Of a DNA stretch of 64,000 bases, positions 39,644-47,922 are shown piece by piece. How positions within the stretch are numbered: position 1 is the stretch's first letter; each line of letters begins with the position of its first letter. The stretch is from Burkholderiales bacterium RIFCSPLOWO2_12_FULL_65_40 (GTDB taxonomy: Bacteria > Pseudomonadota > Gammaproteobacteria > Burkholderiales > Burkholderiaceae_C). The stretch covers positions 41,834 through 105,833 of the forward strand of contig MESL01000043.1 in NCBI GenBank assembly GCA_001770955.1, read 5' to 3'. The notes under the pieces were generated by a model that saw nothing but the letters and a program-made list of their open reading frames with translations, made no database searches and was not told where the DNA came from. Made by a program: the position numbers and the translations under genes.

Positions 39644-40066
39644 ATGTTGGTACGCCTGCTCTACGCCAGCCGCGCGGTGGACACCTCGCCCGCCGCCATC
39701 GAAGCCATCCTCACCCAGTCGCGCCAGCACAACCCGGGCTGCGGCATCACCGGCATCCTGTGCTACGGCGGGGGCATCTTTCTGCAGGCCATCGAGGGCG
39801 GGCGCTCGGCGGTCAACGAGCTCTATGGCCACATCCAGCGCGACCCGCGCCACAAAAATGTGGAGCTGCTGCACTACGAAGAGATCGCCGAGCGGCGCTT
39901 TGGCGGCTGGACCATGGGGCAGGTCAATCTCAGCAAGCTCAACCACTCGATCCTGCTCAAATACTCCGAAAAGCCCGAGCTCGACCCCTACGCCGTGTCG
40001 GGCAAGGTGTCGTTTGCGCTGCTCGAAGAGCTCATGGCCACCGCCTCCATCATCGGCCGCGCATAA
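39644..40066 (+). CDS. BLUF-domain blue-light photoreceptor
   Basis: This 140-residue protein is a single BLUF domain with a short C-terminal helix pair and no attached output domain. The flavin-network residues align exactly with AppA: Tyr7 (RLLYASR), Asn30, Gln48 (IFLQAIEG), Trp89 and Met91 (GGWTMG). Such short BLUF proteins bind FAD, shift spectrum under blue light and act by contacting a partner protein. It begins 8 nt after the folE stop, so it is probably co-transcribed with folE. A strong terminator follows. The partner is not identifiable from the window. Confidence 0.93.
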   Translation: MLVRLLYASRAVDTSPAAIEAILTQSRQHNPGCGITGILCYGGGIFLQAIEGGRSAVNELYGHIQRDPRHKNVELLHYEEIAERRFGGWTMGQVNLSKLNHSILLKYSEKPELDPYAVSGKVSFALLEELMATASIIGRA

Positions 40067-40086
40067 ACACCGTTCGCTGGCCGTGA

Positions 40087-40117
40087 GGGCGCCATCGTGG
40101 CGCCCTTTGCGCTTTTT
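40087..40117 (+). terminator. Intrinsic terminator after the BLUF gene
   Basis: GGGCGCC (40087-40093), ATCGT, GGCGCCC (40099-40105) form a perfect 7-bp stem followed by TTTGCGCTTTTT. The T-tract ends about 6 nt before the ATG of the EamA gene. Confidence 0.85.
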
Positions 40118-40122
40118 AGCCC

Positions 40123-41004
40123 ATGACCCTCAACGCCTTCGCCCTGATCATCCTGGCCGGGCTGATCCATGCGCTCTGGAACATCGCCGCCAAGAAGGCC
40201 GGGGGCGATGCGCGCTTTGCCTTCTTCACCTCGGTGCTGATGATGCTGTTCTGGGCGCCGCTGGGCTGGTGGCTGGGGCGCGACGCCGTGCCGCTGTGGG
40301 GCGCGGTGGAGTGGGGCTTTATCGTCGCCAGCGGCGTGCTGCACGTGGTGTATTACGTCACGCTCCTGCGCGGCTATCGCAAGGCCGACCTCACGGTGGT
40401 GTACCCGCTGGCGCGCGGCACGGGGCCGCTGCTGTCGTCGCTGGTGGCCATCACGCTGCTGGGTGAGCGCATTTCGGCACTTGGGGCGCTGGGCATCGTG
40501 GGCGTGGTGGGTGGCGTTTTTCTCATCGCGGGCGGGCCGGGCCTGCTGCGCGCCGCGCATGACCCTGCGGCGCGTGCGCGCGTGCACAAAGGCATCGCCT
40601 ACGGGCTGCTCACCGGGGCCTTCATCGCCAGCTACACCGTGGTCGACGGTTACGCCGTCAAGGTGCTGCTGATGTCGCCCATCCTGGTGGACTACATGGG
40701 TAACTTCGTGCGCGTGGCCCTGCTCGCGCCCGTGGTGCTGCGCGACCCGCGCACCGCCGCCGTGCTCTGGAGCGTGCAGTGGCGCTTTGCGCTGTTGGTG
40801 GCCGTGGTCAGCCCGATTGCCTATGTGCTGGTGCTGTTCGCCATGCGCGAGGCACCGCTGTCGCACGTGGCGCCCGCGCGCGAGGTCTCCATGCTGTTTG
40901 CCGCCCTGATCGGCGGCCACCTGCTCGGCGAAGGCGACCGGGTGGCGCGCCTGTGCGGCGCGGTGTGCATTGCCCTGGGCGTGACGGCCCTGGCGCTGGG
41001 CTGA
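40123..41004 (+). CDS. EamA/DMT-family transporter
   Basis: This 293-residue protein has about ten membrane segments in two EamA halves (LIHALWNIAAKKAGGD near the start; YPLARGTGPLLSSLVAITLLGERIS in the middle; FAMREAPLSHVAPAREVSMLFAALIGGHLLGE near the end). The family exports small metabolites; the substrate is unknown. The ATG lies just behind the BLUF terminator, leaving no space for an ordinary leader and ribosome binding site. Confidence 0.9.
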   Translation: MTLNAFALIILAGLIHALWNIAAKKAGGDARFAFFTSVLMMLFWAPLGWWLGRDAVPLWGAVEWGFIVASGVLHVVYYVTLLRGYRKADLTVVYPLARGTGPLLSSLVAITLLGERISALGALGIVGVVGGVFLIAGGPGLLRAAHDPAARARVHKGIAYGLLTGAFIASYTVVDGYAVKVLLMSPILVDYMGNFVRVALLAPVVLRDPRTAAVLWSVQWRFALLVAVVSPIAYVLVLFAMREAPLSHVAPAREVSMLFAALIGGHLLGEGDRVARLCGAVCIALGVTALALG

Positions 41005-41006
41005 CC

Positions 41007-41840
41007 ATGCAGTGCCCACCGCCCCTGCTGCTGGGGGTCGATTTCTCCAGCAGCCCGAGCCGCCGCAAGCCCATCGTGATGGCCCTGGGCGAGCGCTCTG
41101 GGGCGCGTGTGCGCCTGCGCGCGCTGGAGGCGTTTGACACGCTCGATGCCCTGGGCCGCTGGCTCGCTGCACCGGGCCACTGGGTCGGTGGTTTTGACCT
41201 GCCCTTCGGCCTGCCGCGCGAGCTGGTGGCCCAGTTGAACTGGCCGCTGGTATGGGAGGACTGCATGCAGCACTACCGCCAGCTCACCCGTGCGCAGATC
41301 CGCGACACTTTTGCCGCCTTCTGCGCCGCGCGCCCGGTGGGGGGCAAGTTTGCGCACCGGGCCACCGATCTTCCCGCAGGGTCGAGCCCGAGCATGAAAT
41401 GGGTCAACCCACCCGTGGCCTACATGCTGCACGCCGGGGTGCCGCTGCTGCTCGATGCCGGCGTGCACCTGCCGGGTCTGCATGCGGGTGACCCGGCGCG
41501 TGTGGCGCTGGAAGCCTATCCCGGCCTGCTGGCGCGCGAGGTGCTGCAGCGGCGCAGCTACAAAAGCGACGTCCGCGCGCAGCAGACCAGCGAGCGCCTC
41601 ATTGCACGCAAAGACCTCGTCACTGCACTGGAGCTGGGCCGCACTCGCCTGGGCCTGCAGCTCCAGCTCAGCCATGCGCAGCGCGACGCACTGGTGGATG
41701 ATGCGCGCGGCGACCGGCTGGATGCCGTGCTCTGCCTGCTGCAGGCCGCCTGGGCCGATGCGCGCCATGCCGCTGGCGATGCGCTGTACGGCCTGCCGCC
41801 TGCGCTGGATCCGCTGGAGGGCTGGATTGTTACCGCTTGA
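41007..41840 (+). CDS. DUF429 protein (predicted RNase H-like fold)
   Basis: This 277-residue protein starts LLLGVDFSSSPSRRKP, with GGFDLPFGLP, EAYPGLLAREVL and DRLDAVLCLLQAAW near the end. This acidic pattern is typical of DUF429, predicted to have an RNase H-like nuclease fold. No experimental role is known to me. It begins 3 bases after the EamA stop, so the two are in one operon. Confidence 0.85.
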   Translation: MQCPPPLLLGVDFSSSPSRRKPIVMALGERSGARVRLRALEAFDTLDALGRWLAAPGHWVGGFDLPFGLPRELVAQLNWPLVWEDCMQHYRQLTRAQIRDTFAAFCAARPVGGKFAHRATDLPAGSSPSMKWVNPPVAYMLHAGVPLLLDAGVHLPGLHAGDPARVALEAYPGLLAREVLQRRSYKSDVRAQQTSERLIARKDLVTALELGRTRLGLQLQLSHAQRDALVDDARGDRLDAVLCLLQAAWADARHAAGDALYGLPPALDPLEGWIVTA

Positions 41841-41909
41841 AACCCGTGTGCCGCATGGCCTTCACGATGGTTTTGCACAATGCGCTGGCCTGAACGATGG
41901 AGCCTCTCG

Positions 41910-42917
41910 ATGACCCGCCATTTTCTGCCTTCGGTGCAGCGCAGGGCCCTGCGCGGTAGTGCACGGGCTGCTTGCCTGCTGGTGTTGGCTGCGCTGATGG
42001 CGCTGCCACCGGTGGCCGGGGCAGGCCCCCTGCGTGACCGCCTGCAGCAGCGCGCTGCCGAACGGGCGGCCACCCAAGAGGATGGTGCTGTGGAGGGCAT
42101 CGACGAAGGAGGCCTGCGTGCCTCCAGGCGGGTGGAGCTGCCACCTGGTGCGCGCCTGCTGCGCGACGTGGCCTATGGCAGCGACCGACGGCTGCGCATG
42201 GATGTCTACCTGCCCGCGCAAGTGCAGGGTGCGCCGGTGCTGCTGCTGGTGCATGGCGGTGGCTGGCGCCATGGCGACAAGGCCCATGGCCGGCTGGTGC
42301 AGAACAAGGCGGCGCACTGGGTGGGGCAGGGCGTGGTGCTGGTGTCGGTCAACTACCGCATGCTGCCCGATGCCTTGCCGGACGTGCAGGCCCGCGATGT
42401 GGCGCAGGCCCTCGCGCAGGCCCAGCAACAGGCGGCATCGTGGGGCGCTGACGCACGGCGCTTCGTGCTCATGGGGCACTCGGCGGGCGCCCACCTTGTG
42501 GCCCTGTTGGCGGCTGCACCCGAAAGCCTGCGCGCAGTGGGCGCGCAGCCGGTGCTGGGCACCGTGCTGCTCGACAGCGGCGCCATGGATGTGGTCCAGA
42601 CAATGCAGGAACGCCACGCGCCGCTGTTCGATGCCGCTTTCGGATCCGACCCCGCCTTCTGGCGTGCCGCGTCGCCCCAGCACCAGCTGCGGGCGGGTGC
42701 GCCACCTCTGCTGGTGGTCTGCTCCAGCCAGCGCCGCACGCCATGCCAGCAGGCGCGCGCGTTTGCTCGGCAGGCCCAGCCGCTCGGCGTGCGCGTGGAG
42801 GTGCTGCCGCAGGCGCTGTCGCACGGCGACATCAACGAACAACTGGGGCTTCCCGGCCCCTACACGGCTGCAGTGGAGGGCTTCCTGCGCTCGCTTCCAG
42901 GGTGGCTGCTGCGATGA
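41910..42917 (+). CDS. Secreted alpha/beta hydrolase (esterase-like)
   Basis: This 335-residue protein starts at 41910, behind GGAG at 8 nt. The signal peptide has AACLLVLAALMALPPVAGAG. It carries the hormone-sensitive-lipase type oxyanion motif HGGGW, the nucleophile elbow GHSAGAH (Ser191), and a late SHGDIN histidine. The order RMDVYLPAQ ... VLLLVHGGGWRHGDKA resembles carboxylesterases of the BD-FAE/arylformamidase group. The substrate is unknown. Its stop overlaps the next small gene. Confidence 0.88.
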   Translation: MTRHFLPSVQRRALRGSARAACLLVLAALMALPPVAGAGPLRDRLQQRAAERAATQEDGAVEGIDEGGLRASRRVELPPGARLLRDVAYGSDRRLRMDVYLPAQVQGAPVLLLVHGGGWRHGDKAHGRLVQNKAAHWVGQGVVLVSVNYRMLPDALPDVQARDVAQALAQAQQQAASWGADARRFVLMGHSAGAHLVALLAAAPESLRAVGAQPVLGTVLLDSGAMDVVQTMQERHAPLFDAAFGSDPAFWRAASPQHQLRAGAPPLLVVCSSQRRTPCQQARAFARQAQPLGVRVEVLPQALSHGDINEQLGLPGPYTAAVEGFLRSLPGWLLR

Positions 42918-43138
42918 GCGGTGGGCCCGCGCTCCGCTGGCTGCTGGTGGGCCTGGCCCTGTGCGGCGGCTTGGCCCTTGCCGCGCCCGCACCCTGGTAC
43001 TACTGGCGCAGCAAGGTCGATGGCCACCGCCTGTGCGCGCAGGTGTCGCCCGGCCCGGGCTGGGAGCGCGATGGCGGCCCCTACGAAGGGCCGCTGTGCC
43101 AGCCCAGGCGCCGCGTGCTCATCGTGCCCATGCGCTAG
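42914..43138 (+). CDS. Small exported protein, unknown function
   Basis: This 74-residue protein starts at 42914, overlapping the hydrolase stop (ATGA). It has a signal peptide (LLVGLALCGGLALAAPA) and a short mature part of about 48 residues with three cysteines, a WYYWRSKVDGHRLCAQ stretch and a basic end, RRRVLIVPMR. I do not recognise a family. The coupling and the clean signal peptide favour a real gene. Confidence 0.6.
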   Translation: MSGGPALRWLLVGLALCGGLALAAPAPWYYWRSKVDGHRLCAQVSPGPGWERDGGPYEGPLCQPRRRVLIVPMR

Positions 43139-43194
43139 CCTGCCGTATGCGGTGCACAATCTCCGCGCACTCCCTTTTCTTTCACGGACCCGCC

Positions 43195-43836
43195 ATGCCC
43201 ACCCTGGAAACCCTGATCGCCTTCTTTGGCGTTGCCGTCATCCTGGCCCTCACGCCCGGGCCCGACAACATCTTCGTGCTGCTGCAGTCGGCCCAGCGCG
43301 GCTGGCGCGCGGGCCTGGCCGTGGTGGTGGGCCTGTGCGCAGGCATTCTGGTGCACACGGCGGCGGTGGCGCTGGGGCTGGCTGCCCTGTTCGCCGCCTC
43401 GGCCGTGGCCTTCACCGTGTTGAAGTTCTGCGGCGCCGCCTATCTGGCCTATCTGGCCTGGGGAGCCTTGCGCGCGCCCGCAGCGGTGGCATCGCAGGAC
43501 GATGGGCCCACGCCGGCCGCCAGCCCGGTCAGCCTCTGGCGCATGGCCGGGCGTGGCGTGGTGATGAACCTGACCAACCCCAAGGTGCTGGTGTTCTTCC
43601 TGGCCTTCTTGCCGCAGTTTGCCGACCCTGCTCTGGGCGGCGTGGCACCGCAACTCATGGTGCTGGGCATGGTGTTCATGCTGGCCACACTGCTGGTGTT
43701 TGGCGCCATTGCCTGCTTCTCGGGCGTGTTCGGCACGCTCTTGCAGCGCTCGGCGCGGGCGCAGACTGTGCTCAACCGGGTGGCCGGCCTGGTATTCCTG
43801 GGCCTGGCGGTGCGTCTGGCGACGGTGGATCGCTAA
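43195..43836 (+). CDS. LysE family amino-acid exporter
   Basis: This 213-residue protein has six membrane segments and the LysE/RhtB signature ALTPGPDNIFVLLQSAQRGWRAGLAVVVG near the N-terminus, followed by MNLTNPKVLVFFLAFLPQF. It exports an amino acid or derivative; which one is not shown. The start at 43195 is the first ATG of the conserved N-terminus. Confidence 0.93.
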   Translation: MPTLETLIAFFGVAVILALTPGPDNIFVLLQSAQRGWRAGLAVVVGLCAGILVHTAAVALGLAALFAASAVAFTVLKFCGAAYLAYLAWGALRAPAAVASQDDGPTPAASPVSLWRMAGRGVVMNLTNPKVLVFFLAFLPQFADPALGGVAPQLMVLGMVFMLATLLVFGAIACFSGVFGTLLQRSARAQTVLNRVAGLVFLGLAVRLATVDR

Positions 43837-43844
43837 AGTAAAGC

Positions 43845-43900
43845 TATGAAAAATATAGCTGTTGGCGCTTGATGGTAGGGCGCTAGAGGCCTATTTTATT
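43845..43900 (+). repeat. Dispersed palindromic repeat, copy 8
   Basis: AATATAGCTGTTGGCGCTTGATGGTAGGGCGCTAGAGGCC lies between the LysE gene and the phosphatase gene. Its AT-rich 3' tail supplies the -35 hexamer (43899-43904) of the next promoter. Confidence 0.75.
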
Positions 43901-43927
43901 GAAATTTCATGCGGGCCGGCCGATAAT
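43899..43927 (+). promoter_or_regulatory. Sigma-70 promoter with start site at the ATG
   Basis: TTGAAA (43899-43904) and GATAAT (43922-43927) are spaced by exactly 17 bp. The -10 box ends 6 nt before the ATG at 43934, so transcription should begin at or next to the start codon. No ribosome binding site is present. Confidence 0.7.
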
Positions 43928-43933
43928 CGCCGT

Positions 43934-44611
43934 ATGACCGAGCTCATCCTCATCCGCCATGGCGAGACCGACTGGAACCGCGAACTGCGCTTCCAGGGCC
44001 AGGTGGATGTGCCGCTCAACGCCACGGGGCACGAACAGGCGCGCCGCCTGGCCCGGCGCATGGCCCGGGAGGCTGTGGCGGTCGACCATCTGGTGAGCAG
44101 TGATCTGTTGCGCACCCGGCAGACGGCAGAGCCGGTGCTGCTGGCGTTACTGCCGCAACTGCGCCTCGACGCTCTCACAGACCCCTGTCTGCGCGAGCAG
44201 AATTTCGGCATCGTCGATGGCATGCGCGTGCAGGACATCAAGCAGCAGCAACCGGAGGCCTGGGCGCAGTGGCTGCGCTTTCTGCCGGATGGCGGCATGC
44301 CCGGCGGCGAGACCACGCGCCAGTTCCACACGCGCGTCATGGCCGCGCTGCACCGCCTGGCGCAGCAGCACGCCGGTCAGACGCTGGTGGTGGTGACGCA
44401 CGGCGGCGTGCTCGACATGGTATGGCGCACCGCCCGGGGCCTGGGCCTGGAAGGCCCGCGCCAGAGCGACATTCCCAATGCCGCGCTCAACCGCGTGCGC
44501 CTGCGCGGCGATGCGATCGATATCCTGCACTGGGCCGACACCCGGCATCTCGACGGCCTGCCGGACCAGCCGGTCTACGACCAGAAGCGTTTGCTGCCCA
44601 GCACTGCTTGA
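43934..44611 (+). CDS. Histidine phosphatase family protein
   Basis: This 225-residue phosphatase of the phosphoglycerate-mutase superfamily has catalytic RHGETDWN (His9), SSDLLRTRQTAEPV, an acid in ENFGIVDG-like QNFGIVDGM, and VVTHGGVL (second His). It resembles GpmB/CobC-type phosphatases; the phosphoglycerate mutase activity of this branch is doubtful and the substrate unknown. It appears to be transcribed from its own promoter as a leaderless mRNA. It is convergent with the amidase gene with no gap. Confidence 0.92.
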   Translation: MTELILIRHGETDWNRELRFQGQVDVPLNATGHEQARRLARRMAREAVAVDHLVSSDLLRTRQTAEPVLLALLPQLRLDALTDPCLREQNFGIVDGMRVQDIKQQQPEAWAQWLRFLPDGGMPGGETTRQFHTRVMAALHRLAQQHAGQTLVVVTHGGVLDMVWRTARGLGLEGPRQSDIPNAALNRVRLRGDAIDILHWADTRHLDGLPDQPVYDQKRLLPSTA

Positions 44612-46024
44612 TCAGGCCCCCGGCGGCGCAGGCCAAGGCTTCTGCGGTCCGCGCAGGTGCTCGAAGGCGCGGGCCACGCGCAGCACGCCCAGGTCGTCGA
44701 AGCGTGGTCCGGCGATCTGCAGGCCAATGGGCAGTCCGCCCGTGGTGTAGCCGCAGTTCACCGAGGCAGCGGGCTGCTCGGACATGTTGAATGGCACCGT
44801 GAAAGCAATGTGCTCCAGCGGGTGCAGCGGGTTGTTGGTGGGTGCGGGCAGTTCGGCCGCGAATGCGGGCATGGGTGCCACGGGCGATACCACGTAATCC
44901 AAATCGGCGCAGGCGCGCACCGTGGCTACGCGCGTGGCGTGAAACTGCTGGCTGGCGTGGAACAGCTCCGCGCCGCCCATGCCCGCCACGCTGTCGGCCC
45001 AGTCACGGATGAAAGGGAGCACGCGCGCCTTGCGCTCGGGCGGCAGGGTGGCCATGTCGAGGTGCGAGCGCATGCGCCAGAAATGGTCCATGCCGTCGAG
45101 CATCTCCCGTGTCAGGAAGGGACGCATGGGGACGATGTGGGCGCCTGCACGCTCCAGCAGGGTGGCGGCGTGCTCGACGGTAGCACGCACCTCGGGCTCT
45201 ACCGGCAGACCGCAGCCGGCATCCAGCAGCAGGCCGATGCGCAGACCGCGCACATGCTCCGGTCCGCGCTCGAAATCCTGCCAGGCGATGGTCTGCGGCG
45301 GCAGTGACATGCTGTCGCGCGCGTCGGGCTGGCTCAACACCTGCATCATCAGTGCAGCGTCGTGCACCGTGCGCGTCATGGGGCCGGCGGCGCGGCCGGT
45401 GTAGGGCGGGTCGATGGGGATGCGGCCCAAGCTGGGCTTGAGCGTGAAGATGCCGCACCAGCCCGCCGGCAGGCGCAGCGAACCGCCAATGTCGGTGCCG
45501 ACATGCAGCGGGCCGTAGCCTGCGGCGGCTGCGGCGCCCGCGCCGGCGCTGGAGCCCCCGGGCCCTTTGCTCAGGTCCCAGGGGTTGCGCGCCAGCGCAT
45601 GGAAGCTCGACAGGCCCGAGGAGAGCATGCCGTAATCCGGCATGGTGGTTTTGGCCACGAGCACAGCCCCGGCCTCGCGCAGGCGCGCCGCCGGGGGCGC
45701 ATCGTCGGGTGCGGGGTACAGCTCCACGGCGGCCGTGCCCAGCGGGGTTGGGTCGCCGCGCGTGGCGATGTTGTCCTTGAGTGTGCAGGGCACGCCGTCG
45801 AGCAGGCCCTGCGGCGCGCCGCGCAGCCAGCGGGCCTCGGAGGCGCGCGCTTGCGCCAGGGCGGCGTCAGGGCGTAGCAGCCAGGTGGCGTGCAGGTGCG
45901 GCTCCCAGCGGTCGATGTGCTCCAGCACGGCCTGCGTCACCTCCACGGGCGAGAGCGTGTGCTGGCGGTAGGCTGCGAGCAGGGCGTGGGCGGGCAGGTC
46001 GTGCAGGGCGGTCGAGTCTTGCAT
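44612..46024 (-). CDS. Amidase (amidase signature family)
   Basis: This 470-residue amidase has the Ser-Ser-Lys triad: Lys83 in TLKDNIATRG, Ser158 in GGSSAGAGAA, and the nucleophile Ser182 in TDIGGSLRLPAGWCG. It hydrolyses an amide to acid and ammonia; GatA is excluded by the absence of gatB and gatC neighbours and by the loop pattern. The start at 46024 (MQDSTALHDLPAHALLAAYR) is preferred over an extension to 46099. It is convergent with the phosphatase and divergent from the ferredoxin gene. Confidence 0.9.
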   Translation of the reverse strand: MQDSTALHDLPAHALLAAYRQHTLSPVEVTQAVLEHIDRWEPHLHATWLLRPDAALAQARASEARWLRGAPQGLLDGVPCTLKDNIATRGDPTPLGTAAVELYPAPDDAPPAARLREAGAVLVAKTTMPDYGMLSSGLSSFHALARNPWDLSKGPGGSSAGAGAAAAAGYGPLHVGTDIGGSLRLPAGWCGIFTLKPSLGRIPIDPPYTGRAAGPMTRTVHDAALMMQVLSQPDARDSMSLPPQTIAWQDFERGPEHVRGLRIGLLLDAGCGLPVEPEVRATVEHAATLLERAGAHIVPMRPFLTREMLDGMDHFWRMRSHLDMATLPPERKARVLPFIRDWADSVAGMGGAELFHASQQFHATRVATVRACADLDYVVSPVAPMPAFAAELPAPTNNPLHPLEHIAFTVPFNMSEQPAASVNCGYTTGGLPIGLQIAGPRFDDLGVLRVARAFEHLRGPQKPWPAPPGA

Positions 46025-46064
46025 CGGTGGGCAGGGAGGAGGGGAGGGAGCCGTCGGAGCATAG

Positions 46065-46421
<357 letters not shown>

Positions 46422-46427
46422 TTGATT

Positions 46428-46488
46428 TTTGAGTGAAATCAGTGCCTGGCGCCCACTGCGTAAGCGCTGAAAGCTATCAAATCAATAG
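46428..46488 (-). repeat. Dispersed palindromic repeat, copy 9 (inverted)
   Basis: This lies between the ferredoxin and pth genes. Read on the minus strand it is TTTGATAGCTTTCAGCGCTTACGCAGTGGGCGCCAGGCACTG and an AT-rich tail, so it is inverted relative to the other copies. Confidence 0.75.
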
Positions 46489-47103
46489 TTATTCGGTCGT
46501 GGCCTCGGGGCGAGGCGGCTTGGGGCGGGGCGGCTTGGTGGTGTGCACCAGCAATGTGGCCTTGTCCATTTCGCCCGCCAGCATCGCAGGCCAGGCCTTG
46601 AGACTGTGCGTGATGCTGTCTTCGATCAGCACGCGCTGGTCGGGTGCGGGTTTTTTCAGCACCCAGTTGGCTACTTCGGCCTTGATGCCCGGGTGGCCAA
46701 TGCCGATGCGCAGGCGCCAGTAGTCGGGCGAACCCAGTTGCGCATGGATGTCGCGCAGGCCGTTGTGGCCCGCATGGCTGCCGCCGCGCTTGAGTTTGGC
46801 CTGGCCCGGCGCGATGTCGAGTTCGTCGTGCGCCACCAGAATTTCCTCGGGCGCGATCTTGAAGAAGCGAGCGAGTGCGGCCACCGATTTGCCCGAGAGG
46901 TTCATGAAGGTCTGCGGTTCGAGCAGCCAGATGTGCTGGCCGTGCACCGTGGCGCGCGCGGCCAGGCCCCAGTAGCTGCGTTCAGGCTGCAACTGCACCT
47001 TGAGCTCGCGCGCCAGTGCGTCGATCCACCAGAAACCGGCGTTGTGGCGGGTGGCTTCGTATTCGGGCCCGGGGTTGCCCAGGCCCACAAACAGTTTGAT
47101 CAT
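46489..47103 (-). CDS. pth: Peptidyl-tRNA hydrolase
   Basis: This 204-residue enzyme frees tRNA from stalled peptidyl-tRNA. It has [21 protein letters not shown] (Asn10, catalytic His20), PQTFMNLSG, and [12 protein letters not shown] (Asp93 region). The C-terminal tail is Lys/Pro-rich. The start at 47103 (MIKLFVGL) is canonical. GATAAT ends 7 nt upstream of the ATG with no ribosome binding site. It follows rplY, the common order. Confidence 0.97.
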   Translation of the reverse strand: MIKLFVGLGNPGPEYEATRHNAGFWWIDALARELKVQLQPERSYWGLAARATVHGQHIWLLEPQTFMNLSGKSVAALARFFKIAPEEILVAHDELDIAPGQAKLKRGGSHAGHNGLRDIHAQLGSPDYWRLRIGIGHPGIKAEVANWVLKKPAPDQRVLIEDSITHSLKAWPAMLAGEMDKATLLVHTTKPPRPKPPRPEATTE

Positions 47104-47110
47104 GCGGACA

Positions 47111-47116
47111 ATTATC
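47111..47116 (-). promoter_or_regulatory. Possible -10 box of pth
   Basis: GATAAT on the minus strand ends 7 nt before the pth ATG, directly behind the rplY terminator. No -35 hexamer is recognisable. Confidence 0.4.
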
Positions 47117-47126
47117 GGGTGGCAGA

Positions 47127-47157
47127 AAAGCCAACGGCCCACACAAAGGTGGGCCGT
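47127..47157 (-). terminator. Terminator after rplY
   Basis: On the minus strand ACGGCCCAC and GTGGGCCGT form a perfect 9-bp stem (47157-47149 with 47142-47134) around a 6-nt loop, followed by TGGCTTTT. It separates rplY from pth. Confidence 0.75.
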
Positions 47158-47202
47158 CGAAGAGGGAAGGCAGCTGACGGGCAGCGGCCAGGCCGGGAAG
47201 AA

Positions 47203-47832
47203 TTACTTCTTGCCCTTGCCCTTGCCCTTGGCGGGTGCTGCGGCGTCGGCGGCAGGAGCCTCGACTTCCACCACGGGTGCGATCACGGACACCAGGGCAG
47301 GGTTGTTCTTCGAGCCGCGCGTCACGGCGCTCACGCCCTTGGGCAGCTTGATGTCCTTGAGGTGCAGCGAGAAGCCCTTCTTCAGGCCGCTCAGGTCGAC
47401 GGCGATGAACTCGGGCAGGTCGGAAGGCATGCACGAGACGTCAAGTTCGGTCACGATCGGGGTGACCATGCACTTGTCGATCTTCACGGCGGCGGATTCT
47501 TCAGCACCGCTGTAATGCACCGGCACCTTCATGTGCAGCTTGGTCTTGGCGTCCACGCGCTGGAAGTCGATGTGCTGCACCATCTGCTTGTAGGGGTGGT
47601 ATTGCACGTCACGCAGCACGACCTTGCTGGTCTGGCCGTTCACTTCCATGTCCAGCACGCTGGAGTGGAAGGCTTCTTTCTTCAGGGCGTACCACAGGGC
47701 GTTGTGGTCCAGTTCGATGGCCTGGGGTTCGGCGGTGCCACCGTAGACGATGCCGGGTGTGCGACCCGAATTGCGCAGACGGCGGCTCGCACCCGTACCT
47801 TGCTTGGCGCGCTCAAAAGCGACGAAATTCAT
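47203..47832 (-). CDS. rplY: 50S ribosomal protein L25 (Ctc/TL5 form)
   Basis: This 209-residue protein is the long, two-domain L25: an N-terminal 5S rRNA-binding domain ([21 protein letters not shown], ending near VQHIDFQRV) and a C-terminal beta domain ([24 protein letters not shown]). It ends in an Ala-rich stretch and a lysine-rich GKGKGKK tail. GGAG lies 7 nt before the ATG. It is downstream of prs. Confidence 0.97.
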   Translation of the reverse strand: MNFVAFERAKQGTGASRRLRNSGRTPGIVYGGTAEPQAIELDHNALWYALKKEAFHSSVLDMEVNGQTSKVVLRDVQYHPYKQMVQHIDFQRVDAKTKLHMKVPVHYSGAEESAAVKIDKCMVTPIVTELDVSCMPSDLPEFIAVDLSGLKKGFSLHLKDIKLPKGVSAVTRGSKNNPALVSVIAPVVEVEAPAADAAAPAKGKGKGKK

Positions 47833-47880
47833 AGTAATCTCCGTGAAAAGTGCACCGCGACCAGTGTCACCTTCGTTCAG

Positions 47881-47906
47881 TAAAAGGGCGCCCGCAAGGG
47901 GCGCCC
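47881..47906 (-). terminator. Terminator after prs
   Basis: Two copies of the self-complementary GGGCGCCC (47886-47893 and 47899-47906) form a stem around a 5-nt loop, followed on the minus strand by TTTTA. On the plus strand CGGCTTTTT also follows, so it may work in both directions. Confidence 0.8.
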
Positions 47907-47922
47907 GGCTTTTTGTCGGGAC

